A DNA stretch of 64,000 bases from Spartobacteria bacterium (GTDB taxonomy: Bacteria; Verrucomicrobiota; Verrucomicrobiia; Chthoniobacterales; UBA10450): positions 16,935-80,934 of the forward strand of contig PMSN01000010.1 in the NCBI GenBank assembly GCA_003167555.1, given 5' to 3'. This document shows positions 20,219 to 29,293 of the stretch, piece by piece. Made by a program: the position numbers and the translations under genes. Position 1 is the stretch's first letter, and every line of letters begins with the position of its first letter. The notes under the pieces were generated by a model. That model searched no databases, was not told the DNA's origin, and saw only the letters and a list, made by a program, of their open reading frames with translations.

Positions 20219-21325
20219 CTATTGTCTACTCAAGCGCCGGAACATCCAGAAGCCCAGCGCTAGAAAGAGCACGTTGGGGACCCAGACCAGCAGTTCGGGA
20301 TGGAGCTTCGGATTCGCGCGCAAGGTATCGGCGATGATGATGAAGAGGAAATAGAAGACGCCCACGACCAGACTCATCGCGAAACCAGAGGAGGTTTCGC
20401 GGCGATGCGCGGTAATGCCCAACGGCACGCCGACCAAGGCGAAAACCATGCAGGCCAGCGGGAAGGAGAAGCGTTTGTTGATCTCGGTGCGGCTCGAGCT
20501 GCGCATCTTGGAATCGCCGGTTTTCAATTGCTCCAGCAGTTGCTCGAGCGAAAGCATCGAACGGCTGGCGCGCCGCTTTTCCTTTTCGTAAAGGTCCTCC
20601 AGGCTGATGGGAAGCGTGCCTTCCGCCACGTTGACTCCATCGCGCATTCGGCGCAGATCGTAAGGCTCGGTTTCATCGCGTTGCTGGTAACGGGCGTTAT
20701 AAATGTGCATGAGGATGCGATGGTTCGGCAGATCGGTTTCGAGCAGGCCGGTGCGCGCGTGCGTCACTTTCATCGGCATCGCCTCGTCGTTGAATTCGAA
20801 AACGAGGATGTTCTCCAGTTTGTTTCCTTCTTTCTTGCCGACATAAATTTTCCGGCCGGGAAACTGATCGATCACCTGGTCGCTGCCGAACAATGCCATC
20901 GGATTGCGCGTGGCCAGGTTGAAGACGGTGGCGCGCATTTCTTCCTGGGCCGCGGGTGCGACCACAACGTTGAGCCAGAGCGATGCGGCCGTGCTGACGA
21001 GCGCGACCGCCAGGAGCGGAATGCAAATGCGCGTGATGCTGACGCCATTGGAACGAAGCGCGGTCAATTCGTTATCAGCCGAGAGCCGGCCGAAGACGAG
21101 CAGGACCGCGGTGAGCAGGCCCCAGGGAATCGTGAAGATGAGCGAGAACGGCAGGACGTAGGCGACGAAGCCGATGAGGTATTCGACCGGGAGATCGTGG
21201 TTGACGAGAAGCGGGAGGAGTTTGCGAAAGATGTTGCCGACGACGAGGACGAAGCTGAGCACGGCGACGGCGAACAAGAGATTCACCACCAACTGGCGCA
21301 GGATGTAGCGATCGATCAATTTCAC
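20219..21325 (-). CDS. LptF/LptG family LPS export permease
   Basis: Inner-membrane component of the Lpt bridge that extracts lipopolysaccharide, 368 residues. It has the family layout: MKLIDRYILRQLVVNLLFAV and further N-terminal helices, the conserved PFSLIFTIPWGLLTAVLLVFGRLSADNELTALRSNG loop, a periplasmic beta-jellyroll middle (residues ~125-265), and C-terminal helices with FSFPLACMVFALVGVPLGI. LptF and LptG cannot be told apart here and the partner permease is not adjacent. Its presence implies an LPS outer membrane. Confidence 0.9.
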   Translation of the reverse strand: MKLIDRYILRQLVVNLLFAVAVLSFVLVVGNIFRKLLPLLVNHDLPVEYLIGFVAYVLPFSLIFTIPWGLLTAVLLVFGRLSADNELTALRSNGVSITRICIPLLAVALVSTAASLWLNVVVAPAAQEEMRATVFNLATRNPMALFGSDQVIDQFPGRKIYVGKKEGNKLENILVFEFNDEAMPMKVTHARTGLLETDLPNHRILMHIYNARYQQRDETEPYDLRRMRDGVNVAEGTLPISLEDLYEKEKRRASRSMLSLEQLLEQLKTGDSKMRSSSRTEINKRFSFPLACMVFALVGVPLGITAHRRETSSGFAMSLVVGVFYFLFIIIADTLRANPKLHPELLVWVPNVLFLALGFWMFRRLSRQ

Positions 21326-21365
21326 GCTGCCGTTTGTTAGTTCGGTTCCGAGAGTGTGGCAAGTG

Positions 21366-21427
21366 CTGTAGCCGCGCCGCTCTGTCGGCGCGCCGAGAGA
21401 ACGCGGGACAGAGCGCCGCGGCTACAG
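21366..21427. repeat. Family C palindromic element downstream of the TIR gene
   Basis: The 21-bp arms (left starts CTGTAGCCGCG, right ends CGCGGCTACAG) match with one mismatch around ~20 bp. It lies between the TIR gene stop and the permease start on the same strand, so it could also act as a transcription terminator, but it shares its arm ends with the element inside obg. Confidence 0.82.
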
Positions 21428-21447
21428 CGATCGCGGATATTGCGGAG

Positions 21448-23043
21448 CTAATGATTCCAACCAGGAATCGATTTGCTCAAAACGCCGTCGCGCGTTTGGG
21501 CCGTGGCGGCGAGCTGCGCGTTGAGTTCCTGCAAAAGCGCGCGGTCGGTTTTCCGCACAGCGAATCCCATTTTTTCCAGTTCGAGGCCCGGGACAATCTC
21601 GGCGGTGATATCGGTCTGGGCCAGCTCCGCCCCGATCGATTGCTTCAGCTCGGCGACTTTTTGGAGCGCGTACGGCTTGTCCATTAACGCGCCATCGATC
21701 CGCTCCGCCAGGAGATCGGCAAGCATGCGGTCGTAGGCGCCGCTTCCCGCGTAGGGCACGAAGCGCTCGGTCGCGGTCTCGCCGAGAAGTTTGCGGGCGA
21801 AGGTTTCGTTCGTCGTCTTCTCCGCGGCGCCCACTCGTGGCAGGATCAGTTTGCCTTGCTCGAACGGTTTCACGCCCGGCTTCGCGATCATCGTCTGTGG
21901 ATATTGGAGCGTCGGCTCGGTGAAAAGGAGTCCGTAAGTTTTCTCTCGCTCCGGCGTGATGGAAATGGCCGATGCGATCAGGTCGACACCACCGTCGCGC
22001 TCGAGCAGCCGAAAAAATTCCTCGCCCCAGATCCGCCGCGTGTAAGTGATTGTGGGTTTGGCCGTGATGCCGTGCGCGGCCAGAATGCGCGTGCCGAGGT
22101 CGCGCAGCAGCTCGATCTCGTAGCCGGTCAATTCCGCGCCTTCCTGGCGAACGAAAAATCCATCCGGCTCCGCGGTCCCGACATGAATGGTGCGCGTGGC
22201 GATGATGCGATTCAGCGCGCTCGGAAAATAAACGAAGCTCTGTTCCTTGTTCCACTCGCCAAATCGCTCGCGCTCGCCGGGCCGCTGCCAGATTGGCCGC
22301 ACCTTCCACATCACCTTTCCCTCGATTCGCTGCGGCACGATTGAGTTGCGCGCGGTGCGTTGCACAATCGGCGCCTTGCCCGCCGGCGTCAGCGAAACCT
22401 CGAACGAAAGATTTTCCTGGCTCAGTTCTTTGCTCGTCCATGAGAGGAGCAGCGGGCCGACGATCGAAGCATTGGGCGCCGGATTTTCCAACTGCACCGT
22501 TTGGCCCGCCGGTTTGTGCCGGAGAAACCATGCGCCACCGCCAATCGCAAGCAACGCCGCCAGCGCGACGGAAGCCCAGAGCGCGACCGGCCGCTTTCGC
22601 GCTTTCTTCTCGACAGTCGCGGCTCCGCTCGGCGACGCGGAACGCCGTTGCAGCGCGAGGATAGCGTCCGCGAGTTCGCCGATATGTTTTTCCAGCGGCG
22701 GGTTCATCGCGTCGAGCCAGTGACAACTGCTGATAAAATATTCGAGGTCCTTCGACGGGACGACATCGGCGACGCGGAACGGAATGATCGAGACACCTTT
22801 GTTCACAGCGCGCTCGATTTCGCGCATCACCTGCGGCGAGCCATTCGAATGCTCGGAGAAAATCACCACCATCACCGCGCTGTCGCCGATCCCTTCGATG
22901 ATGGCGGAGCCCCAGGTGCGTCCCGGCCCGATGTCGCGCGGGGCGATCCAGCACCGGATCTTGTTTGCCTCGAGCGTCCCGCAGACGGCGTCGGCGACCT
23001 TCTTGTCTTCCGAGCAGTAGCTGATGAAAGCGTCGTAGGGCAT
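21448..23043 (-). CDS. TIR domain - membrane helix - periplasmic solute-binding-like chimera
   Basis: 531 residues from the ATG at 23043 (MPYDAFISYCSEDKKVADAV); the track's start adds 40 unconserved residues. Residues 1-135 are a TIR domain: FISYCSEDK box 1, CWIAPRDIGPG box 2, and the putative catalytic Glu in PQVMREIERAVNKG, as in NAD-cleaving bacterial TIRs. A single membrane helix follows (VALWASVALAALLAIGGGAWFL, ~155-176). Then comes an FN3/Ig-like stretch (~180-275). The end (~285-525) is an SBP_bac_3-type ligand-binding domain: GYEIELLRDLG, GVDLIASAISITPEREKTYGLLFTEPTLQYPQTMIA, GSGAYDRMLADLLAERIDGALMDKPYAL. Predicted topology: TIR inside, sensor outside. No obvious effector or immunity partner adjoins it. 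Confidence 0.88.
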   Translation of the reverse strand: MPYDAFISYCSEDKKVADAVCGTLEANKIRCWIAPRDIGPGRTWGSAIIEGIGDSAVMVVIFSEHSNGSPQVMREIERAVNKGVSIIPFRVADVVPSKDLEYFISSCHWLDAMNPPLEKHIGELADAILALQRRSASPSGAATVEKKARKRPVALWASVALAALLAIGGGAWFLRHKPAGQTVQLENPAPNASIVGPLLLSWTSKELSQENLSFEVSLTPAGKAPIVQRTARNSIVPQRIEGKVMWKVRPIWQRPGERERFGEWNKEQSFVYFPSALNRIIATRTIHVGTAEPDGFFVRQEGAELTGYEIELLRDLGTRILAAHGITAKPTITYTRRIWGEEFFRLLERDGGVDLIASAISITPEREKTYGLLFTEPTLQYPQTMIAKPGVKPFEQGKLILPRVGAAEKTTNETFARKLLGETATERFVPYAGSGAYDRMLADLLAERIDGALMDKPYALQKVAELKQSIGAELAQTDITAEIVPGLELEKMGFAVRKTDRALLQELNAQLAATAQTRDGVLSKSIPGWNH

Positions 23044-23148
23044 GCGCCCGCGATCATAACGCGCGAGCCGGCACATTGGCAATGCGACCGTCTCCGATGC
23101 GCTCTCGCGATAATTTCCTTTCACGACGCTCCGGCGCAGTCTTAGTTC

Positions 23149-23907
23149 ATGACAACGATGCATCGATTGTTGTCCGTGCTCTTTTTTGCGATCAGTCTGC
23201 CCGCGGCAATGCGTGCGGGTGGAAAGTCCGAGTTAAACAAAAGTGGGCAGTGCCTGGTTGTCCTGACGGATAACTGGGACGCAACGAACGGTATGGTGCG
23301 AACGTTCGAACGGAATAAGGCAACGGGCACTTGGAAAGATCGCGGTCCCGCGTTCCCCGTCGTCGTGGGCAAGAAAGGTTTGGGTCAGGGCCTCGGGCTG
23401 GTCGCAATTGAATTCAAGGGCGCGCCCATGAAAAAGGAGGGCGACAACAAAGCGCCGGCCGGAATTTTCCGGCTCTCATCCGCCTTTGGTTACGCGCCGC
23501 GGCGCTCGGCCCGCTGGATACGACTGCCGTACGTGGCGCTCTCGAAAGAAACGGAAGGCATCGACGATCCGAAGTCGCGCTACTACACGCAATTGGTCGA
23601 CCGTTCCAAGATCGCGCATCCGGATTGGCGCAGTTCCGAACAGATGTTGCGCAAGGACGTGCTCTACAAATGGGGCGTAGTCGTTGAGCATAACGCCCGG
23701 GCAATTCCCGGCGCCGGTTCGTGCATCTTTCTCCACATCTGGAAAGATTCGTCGTCGGCCACGGCCGGTTGCACCGCGATGCGCGAGAAGGATCTCGTCG
23801 CACTGCTCCGCTGGCTGGACCCCAAACGGCGGCCCGTTTTGATCCAGATGCCGAGAGCGGAGTACGCCAGACTGCGAATAAAATACGAGTTACCGGGAGA
23901 TCGTTGA
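23149..23907 (+). CDS. Secreted L,D-transpeptidase-like (YkuD-related) protein
   Basis: 252 residues with a signal peptide (MHRLLSVLFFAISLPAAMRA). The catalytic-type motif is recognisable: the His of IFLHIWKDSSSATAGCTAM and the Cys of the same stretch, spaced as in the HX(14-17)-S/T-x-G-C-h-R/N signature, though the final Arg is replaced. The preceding KAPAGIFRLSSAFGY segment (P-x-G-x-F) is also family-typical. Predicted to act on peptidoglycan in the periplasm. It starts 105 bp from the divergent TIR gene and heads the plus-strand run that continues to 29.5 kb. Confidence 0.82.
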   Translation: MTTMHRLLSVLFFAISLPAAMRAGGKSELNKSGQCLVVLTDNWDATNGMVRTFERNKATGTWKDRGPAFPVVVGKKGLGQGLGLVAIEFKGAPMKKEGDNKAPAGIFRLSSAFGYAPRRSARWIRLPYVALSKETEGIDDPKSRYYTQLVDRSKIAHPDWRSSEQMLRKDVLYKWGVVVEHNARAIPGAGSCIFLHIWKDSSSATAGCTAMREKDLVALLRWLDPKRRPVLIQMPRAEYARLRIKYELPGDR

Positions 23908-23952
23908 ATGGTGCGTTTGCATCCCCCGGAAGTTTGCTACCTTGATGGCCGC

Positions 23953-25251
23953 ATGAAATACGACGTGGCGATCATTGGCGGCGGACCCGCCGGCAGCATC
24001 GCGGCCGCTTTGCTCGCGCGCGCTGGGCGCCGCGCCGTGGTGTTGGAGCGCGACAAGTTCCCGCGCTTCCACATCGGCGAATCGCTTTTGCCCTTTAGCA
24101 TGCAGGCTTTCACCCGGCTCGGCTTGCATGAGAAATTCGCCCGGGCCGGTTTCATGGAAAAATTTGGCGGCGAGATGTACGGGGCGTGCAGCGAGCAGGG
24201 CGTAAAATTTTATTTCGAAGACGGCTTCCGCTCCCAAACCGACCGCTCCTATCAGGTGACGCGCGCGGAGTTCGACAAAGTCCTGCTCGATCACGCTGCG
24301 GAAAGCGGCGCGGAAGTGCGCGAGGAAACATCGGTTGAAAACGTCGCGTTCCCCGACGGCGAAGTGCTATTGCGGATCACTCCGAAGAATGGCGTCAGCG
24401 AAGGAATCTCCGCGCAGTACGTCATCGACGCGAGCGGACGCAATTCAATTGTGGGTTCGCAGTTCAAGCTCAAGAGAAACTACGACCATCTCCAAAAGAT
24501 TTCGCTCTTCGCGCATTACGACGGCGTGGAGCGCGCCGAAGGCCGTGATGGAACTCTCACCCGCATGGTGCGCGCGATCGATCGCTGGTTCTGGGTTATT
24601 CCCCTGACCGCCACACGCACGAGCATCGGCGTCGTGCTGGATCATCCCGTCTTCAAAAAAGCCGGTTTGAGCCCGGAAGAATTTCTCGAGCAGGCGATCG
24701 AGGAGCAGCCGCTGCTCATGCGGAGAATGAGTGTCGCGGAACGAGTCTCGCCGGTTCGCACCGCCGCCGATTTTTCCTATCGCAACACGCGGCTGACCGG
24801 CGAGCGCTGGCTGCTGGCGGGCGACGCGGCGGGTTTCATCGATCCGGTTTTCAGCAGCGGCGTTTTCCTCGCGGTCCTCGCCGGCGAACAATGCGCCGAC
24901 GTTTTGCACGAAGTGCTCGACCATCCGGGCCACGCGCGCCGCCTGTTCGCGCGTTACGCGCGCAACATTAACAAGGCCATGGATGTTTATCTCCGCTTCG
25001 TCAACGCGTGGTACTCGAAGGAATTTATTGAAGTGTTCCTGCATCCGCAGGATTTCCTGCAAATTCCGCCGGCGGTGAACGCCGTCCTGGGCGGCAATGC
25101 CGGGACGAGCTTCGCCATCAAATGGCGCATGTCGGTTTTCTATATGCTCGTTTGGCTGCAGCGCTATTTGCCGCTCTGCCCGCGCCGCAGTCTCGTCCCG
25201 CAGAAGGAAGAGGTTTCGCCAACGCCTGAGCCCGCGTGCGCCATTTCATGA
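23953..25251 (+). CDS. FAD-dependent halogenase-like / lipid-reductase-like flavoprotein
   Basis: 432 residues from the ATG at 23953. FAD-binding GGGPAGSIAAALLARAG at the N-terminus, the RFHIGESLLPFSMQAFTRLGL motif, WFWVIPL (matching the WxWxIP motif of flavin-dependent halogenases), and the second FAD motif WLLAGDAAGFIDPVFSSG. Members of this group include phenol/pyrrole halogenases and the 'halogenase' subunits of aryl-polyene clusters, some of which may act as reductases. It overlaps the next lipoprotein gene by 4 bp (ATGA) and precedes an MMPL exporter and a LolA-like gene, so a role in making or modifying an exported lipid or pigment is inferred. Confidence 0.85.
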   Translation: MKYDVAIIGGGPAGSIAAALLARAGRRAVVLERDKFPRFHIGESLLPFSMQAFTRLGLHEKFARAGFMEKFGGEMYGACSEQGVKFYFEDGFRSQTDRSYQVTRAEFDKVLLDHAAESGAEVREETSVENVAFPDGEVLLRITPKNGVSEGISAQYVIDASGRNSIVGSQFKLKRNYDHLQKISLFAHYDGVERAEGRDGTLTRMVRAIDRWFWVIPLTATRTSIGVVLDHPVFKKAGLSPEEFLEQAIEEQPLLMRRMSVAERVSPVRTAADFSYRNTRLTGERWLLAGDAAGFIDPVFSSGVFLAVLAGEQCADVLHEVLDHPGHARRLFARYARNINKAMDVYLRFVNAWYSKEFIEVFLHPQDFLQIPPAVNAVLGGNAGTSFAIKWRMSVFYMLVWLQRYLPLCPRRSLVPQKEEVSPTPEPACAIS

Positions 25252-25658
25252 AGATCCTTCTGGTCGCCTTTGCGATTGTCGGCCTAACGAGCTGTGAAAC
25301 AATGCGCCACCAATTCGCGGGCCCGGCGCTCGACTGGCAGGCCCGCAATGGCCAGCTTCTTTACCACGGCCGGAAGACGACCTTGATCGGCGAAGTGCTC
25401 GTGCGGTTTTCGAAAGCGGGCGATCTCGAGCTGACTTTTACGAAGGGTCCCGGCGTGCCGCTTTTGGAAGTGCGGCAGGACGCAAACTTCGCCCGCGTGA
25501 GCGGTCCGCTCGCCCGCGGCTCGTGGTCGGGCCCGACCGGGCAAGCCCCGATGCGGCTGCGCGGATGGCTGGAATTGCGCGAAGTGCTGATGGCCTCGGG
25601 CGAAAAATTATCCGTGCACCACGAGTTCGGCCAGGAGCGTTTCATTTTCCGCTTTTGA
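25248..25658 (+). CDS. Small lipoprotein, unknown function
   Basis: 136 residues from the ATG at 25248, which overlaps the flavoprotein stop (ATGA). The N-terminus MKILLVAFAIVGLTSCETM is a lipoprotein signal with the lipobox LTSC. The rest is predicted beta-rich (NGQLLYHGRKTTLIGEVLVR, LELTFTKGPGVPLLEVRQD). No family is recognised. Its tight coupling to the flavoprotein and its position before the exporter suggest an envelope role in the same pathway. Confidence 0.75.
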   Translation: MKILLVAFAIVGLTSCETMRHQFAGPALDWQARNGQLLYHGRKTTLIGEVLVRFSKAGDLELTFTKGPGVPLLEVRQDANFARVSGPLARGSWSGPTGQAPMRLRGWLELREVLMASGEKLSVHHEFGQERFIFRF

Positions 25659-25706
25659 CCGGCGCGGGTTGAAACGCGAGCGTCGCGCCTCCCGCCGAAC
25701 GTAGTC

Positions 25707-28238
25707 ATGCCTTTTCATTCTTTCATCGCCAAGCTCGTCACTCAGCGCCGCGCCGCGGTCTGGTGGGCGGTCGCGCTGATCAGCGCCGCTTCGATTTACG
25801 TCCTGGTGACGCGGATGAAGCTCGATACCGAGGTGCTCAACCTTCTCCCGACCGGATTCGAATCGGTCGAGGGCCTGAAAGTTTACAACCGCGATTTTTC
25901 GCAAGTGCGCGAGCTGACTTTCGCTCTGGTCTCGCAGCCCGAGGATGTCGACAAGCTGGAGGAATTCGCGCCGCAGTTTGCGCAACGATTGCGCGAACAG
26001 CCATGGTGCACGCGTGTCCTCGCAGGCGCGCCGATCGAAACACCCGAAGGCATTCGCGATTTACAATCGATCGCCGTTCCGCTCCTGCTGAACCTCGAGC
26101 CGGCCGCGTTCAACGAGACGCTCGCGCTCCTCGAACCGCAGAAAATTCGCGAGCGGTTGCAGAGGCTCCATCAGGAATTGGAAGCGGGCTCGCCGCGGCC
26201 GCAGATCGAATTGGGCCTCGATCCGCTCGGTGTCATCGGGCCGGCATTGAAACCTTTCGCCGGCAACGCCGCCATGGAAGAAGACCAGCCTCTCACGTCG
26301 CCCGACCGTACCATGCGCGTCTTCCTCACGGTCACGAACCAGGCGAGCCTCAGCGCGTTCGATTGCCAGAAACTGATGCGGGAAGTGAAAGCATTTCAGC
26401 AATCCGCGCACGAAGGCTGGGACGGCGGCCCGCTTCAAATCCTCGTGACCGGACGCTCCGCCTACGTCGCGGAGATTTCGTTGAGCATGCGGCACGACAT
26501 CGTCATCACGCTGCTCGGCTCGATCGTTTTGGTGGGCGCGGTTTTCTACATCGGGTTTCATCGCTGGCTGCCGCTCCTCGGAATGGGGTTTTCGCTGCTG
26601 CTCTGCTGCCTCGTCGCGCTCGCCGCGGGCCTCCTGATTTTCCACGAGCTCAACATGGTCACGGTCGGATTTTGCGCGATCCTGATCGGCCTCGGAGTCG
26701 ATTTCGCGATTCTGGTTTTTGGCCGTTACCAGCAAGCGCGCGATGAAGGGAGCGATCACACCGCGGCCGTGAGCGAAGCCGTGCTCACGCTCGGGAAAGC
26801 GATTTTTTTCGGCGCGCTCACGACGGCGGTCGGTTTCATGGCGCTGCTTTTGGCGGGCTCGCGCGGATTCACCCAGCTTGGCGTCTTGATCGCGCTCGGC
26901 ATTAGTTTCGCCGGCATCTTTATGCTGACGGTTTTCTTCCTCGTGCTCCCGCGCAAAGCTTCCACGCCGCGGCGCGACTGGATGTTTGACCTCGTGAAAA
27001 AATACGTGCGTTGGACGGTGCGGCGGCCCGGACCAATGCTCTGGATTTCCATTCCCCTCCTTCTCCTTCTCACGGCGATCGCGCTTTCCCCGCGCCCGCC
27101 GATTATCTTCGACGTGAGCACGCACTCGATGGAACCGAAGCGGAGCGACGCCGGTTACGCCCTCAAGACCATCATGGAAAAAATGCCGGCGCGCTGGGAA
27201 CCGGTCATCGGGATGGTGCAGGCGAAAGATCCGCAACAACTGCACGATTACTGGCAGAAGATCGCCGCGCACTGGACCGAAGTGCAGGCGGCCGGAAAAA
27301 TAAAAGGCTTTTCAACTCCGGCGGCGCTGGCCTTATCGCCCGCGCGTTTGCAAACCAACCGGGAAAGGCTCCGAAGCGCAAATCTCTCGGCCGCGCGGGA
27401 CGCGCTCGAAGCCGCGATCGCAGCGGAAGGTTTCAGCCGCGAGACTTTCGATTCCGCTTTCACGTTGCTCGAACAATTGCAGGGCGCGGCTTATCCGTCC
27501 GTGCAATTGCCGGATTGGCGAACGCAATTGCCGCCGGCCTCGAGCTGGTGGTTTCTGGTCGACCGCTATTTCGCGCACGATCCTCTTCTCGCGACGGGAT
27601 TCGTGACGACGAACGAGCCGGTCGCGACCCAGGAGCAAAAGGAAATGCTGCATCGCGAATTGCCCGTCGCGGGAATCCCGATGGTCCTGTCGGGCTGGAG
27701 TTTTACGCTCACGGATTTGGTGCCGTGGTCGCAGCGCCAGCTCATCTTGATCAGCGCGTTGATGGCGATCTTCGACGTCACGCTGCTCGCGGTGCTTTAT
27801 CGCGACTGGCGTCTCTGGCTGATTCAAGTCGCCACCCTCGCCATGGCCGTCTGCGCGATGATCGCATCGATGAAGGTGCTCCAGATCCCGCTCAATCTGC
27901 TCAACGTCCTTGCCTTTCGGCTCGTCCTCGCCATCGGAGTCGATTACGGAATCTATGTGCTTCTGGTCTGGCAAAAAGCGAGGCAGCTCGATCACGATGT
28001 CGCCGGCGTGGTCAAGCCGGTGATTCTGGCCGGCTTGACGGCGATCTGCGGCTTCGGTTCGCTCGGCGCCGCGAACAATCCGACGCTGGCGGGACTGGGT
28101 TACGCGTGCGCGCTTGGTTTGTTCTGGAGCCTGGCCGCGACGATTTTTTTCACTTTGCCCGCGGCGGCTGCGGCTGAACCGAAGTCGTGGCGCGAAGAAT
28201 CTTTGCAGCCACGCGTCAAAGAACCTGAAAATGTTTAA
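25707..28238 (+). CDS. MMPL/RND-superfamily exporter
   Basis: 843-residue inner-membrane transporter with the internal duplication of RND proteins: one helix near the N-terminus, a periplasmic domain (~45-255), five helices (IVITLLGSIVLVGAVFYIGF onwards), a second periplasmic domain (~460-640) and a final helix bundle. The acidic membrane motif IGLGVDFAILVFGRY and its repeat AIGVDYGIYVLLVW are visible. MMPL proteins export lipids and polyketide-like products. It is flanked by a halogenase-like flavoprotein and a LolA-like carrier, the trio often found in aryl-polyene and related clusters. No ketosynthase or acyl carrier gene is in the window. Confidence 0.9.
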   Translation: MPFHSFIAKLVTQRRAAVWWAVALISAASIYVLVTRMKLDTEVLNLLPTGFESVEGLKVYNRDFSQVRELTFALVSQPEDVDKLEEFAPQFAQRLREQPWCTRVLAGAPIETPEGIRDLQSIAVPLLLNLEPAAFNETLALLEPQKIRERLQRLHQELEAGSPRPQIELGLDPLGVIGPALKPFAGNAAMEEDQPLTSPDRTMRVFLTVTNQASLSAFDCQKLMREVKAFQQSAHEGWDGGPLQILVTGRSAYVAEISLSMRHDIVITLLGSIVLVGAVFYIGFHRWLPLLGMGFSLLLCCLVALAAGLLIFHELNMVTVGFCAILIGLGVDFAILVFGRYQQARDEGSDHTAAVSEAVLTLGKAIFFGALTTAVGFMALLLAGSRGFTQLGVLIALGISFAGIFMLTVFFLVLPRKASTPRRDWMFDLVKKYVRWTVRRPGPMLWISIPLLLLLTAIALSPRPPIIFDVSTHSMEPKRSDAGYALKTIMEKMPARWEPVIGMVQAKDPQQLHDYWQKIAAHWTEVQAAGKIKGFSTPAALALSPARLQTNRERLRSANLSAARDALEAAIAAEGFSRETFDSAFTLLEQLQGAAYPSVQLPDWRTQLPPASSWWFLVDRYFAHDPLLATGFVTTNEPVATQEQKEMLHRELPVAGIPMVLSGWSFTLTDLVPWSQRQLILISALMAIFDVTLLAVLYRDWRLWLIQVATLAMAVCAMIASMKVLQIPLNLLNVLAFRLVLAIGVDYGIYVLLVWQKARQLDHDVAGVVKPVILAGLTAICGFGSLGAANNPTLAGLGYACALGLFWSLAATIFFTLPAAAAAEPKSWREESLQPRVKEPENV

Positions 28239-28902
28239 GCATCTATCTACCTCTCTTATCCTTGGTTTTCTCTTCCTCGCTCCGCTCGCATCCGCGGATC
28301 CTCTTTCTCCGGCCGACTTGAAAAGCCTGCTCGCCCGCATCCGGGAGAAACGCGCCGCGGCGCCCCAGGTCCAGGCCGATTTCCAGGAAGAAAAAAATGT
28401 CCGGATGCTGAACAAACCGATCGTGAGCTCCGGCAAAATCTGGTTCCAATCTCCGAACAGATTCCGGCGCGAAGCGAAAGGCAACGCGCCCAGCCTCACG
28501 GTCAGCGATGGCCAGCAGTTATGGATTTATTATCCGAACTTCAAATCGGCCGAGCACTACTCGTTAGGCAAACGCTCGCCGCTCGATGCCGGGATCGCCG
28601 CGATCACGGCCAGTTTGAATCTGGAGAACGTCGAAGCCATTTACCACATCACCGGCGCGAAAGAGTCGGACGGATACCTGCTTCAGCTCGCCCCGCGCAA
28701 TCCCTCGATGAAGCGGCTTCTCCAGACCTTCAGCATCAAGATGAACAATGAATTGCAGGTCGTTCGCACTGAGATGGTGCAACCAAACGGCGACCGGATC
28801 GCTACGACCTACTCGAACGAAACGCGCGCGCCCATACCAGCCTCCACCTTCGAGTTTACACCGCCAGCCGGGACTGACGTGACGACGCCGTTGGGCCGGT
28901 AA
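28231..28902 (+). CDS. LolA-like outer-membrane lipoprotein carrier
   Basis: 223 residues from the ATG at 28231, overlapping the exporter stop by 8 bp. Signal peptide MFKHLSTSLILGFLFLAPLASA, then ADFQEEKNVRMLNKPIVSSGKIWFQSPNRFRRE, the LolA-type opening strand pattern, and VSDGQQLWIYYPNFKSAEHY. Predicted periplasmic, binding acyl chains in an open barrel. Because it is coupled to an MMPL exporter, it more likely carries that exporter's lipid product than bulk lipoproteins (inference). Canonical LolA would be elsewhere in the genome. Confidence 0.85.
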   Translation: MFKHLSTSLILGFLFLAPLASADPLSPADLKSLLARIREKRAAAPQVQADFQEEKNVRMLNKPIVSSGKIWFQSPNRFRREAKGNAPSLTVSDGQQLWIYYPNFKSAEHYSLGKRSPLDAGIAAITASLNLENVEAIYHITGAKESDGYLLQLAPRNPSMKRLLQTFSIKMNNELQVVRTEMVQPNGDRIATTYSNETRAPIPASTFEFTPPAGTDVTTPLGR

Positions 28903-28960
28903 GGCCATTTTTAATCGGTGCTCGACAGATCGTTAGGGGATTGCTAGAACCGGCGGCGCA

Positions 28961-29293
28961 ATGCGGTGGCGTCCCCCTATAACGCTGGTGGCGGTTTCTC
29001 TTCTCCTCGCAGCGGCGGTGCGTGCAGAGCCGGCCAAGCCGCGCGATTCCGCCGGAATCATTTCGCACATCAAACGCGAAGCGGTGGAATCGACGGCAAT
29101 CGCGTCGATCGGCTACAGCAAACGCCTGCACGCTCTCGAAATCGAATTCCGGAATGGCGCGATCTATCGCTATCTCGAAGTCGAACCCCCGGTTCACCGC
29201 GATCTCATGAACGCGAAATCCAAAGCGCGCTTTTACGATGAGAATATCCGGAAGAAATACCGGTCTCTGCACGTGAGGCCGCGAGCAGAGTGA
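28961..29293 (+). CDS. Secreted KTSC-domain protein
   Basis: 110 residues: signal peptide (RWRPPITLVAVSLLLAAAVRA) and a KTSC domain (VESTAIASIGYSKRLHALEI, IEFRNGAIYRYLEVEPPVH, then the KSKARFYDENIRKKYRSLHV end). KTSC domains are often fused to or encoded beside nucleic-acid enzymes, but their role is unsettled; an exported copy is unusual. It overlaps the next small gene by 4 bp (GTGA). Confidence 0.82.
   Translation: MRWRPPITLVAVSLLLAAAVRAEPAKPRDSAGIISHIKREAVESTAIASIGYSKRLHALEIEFRNGAIYRYLEVEPPVHRDLMNAKSKARFYDENIRKKYRSLHVRPRAE

Noticed and set aside
21422-22954. 510-residue minus-strand ORF overlapping the TIR gene in another frame
   Set aside because: Arg/His-rich alternative frame without motifs; the TIR-SBP frame has clear domain signatures.
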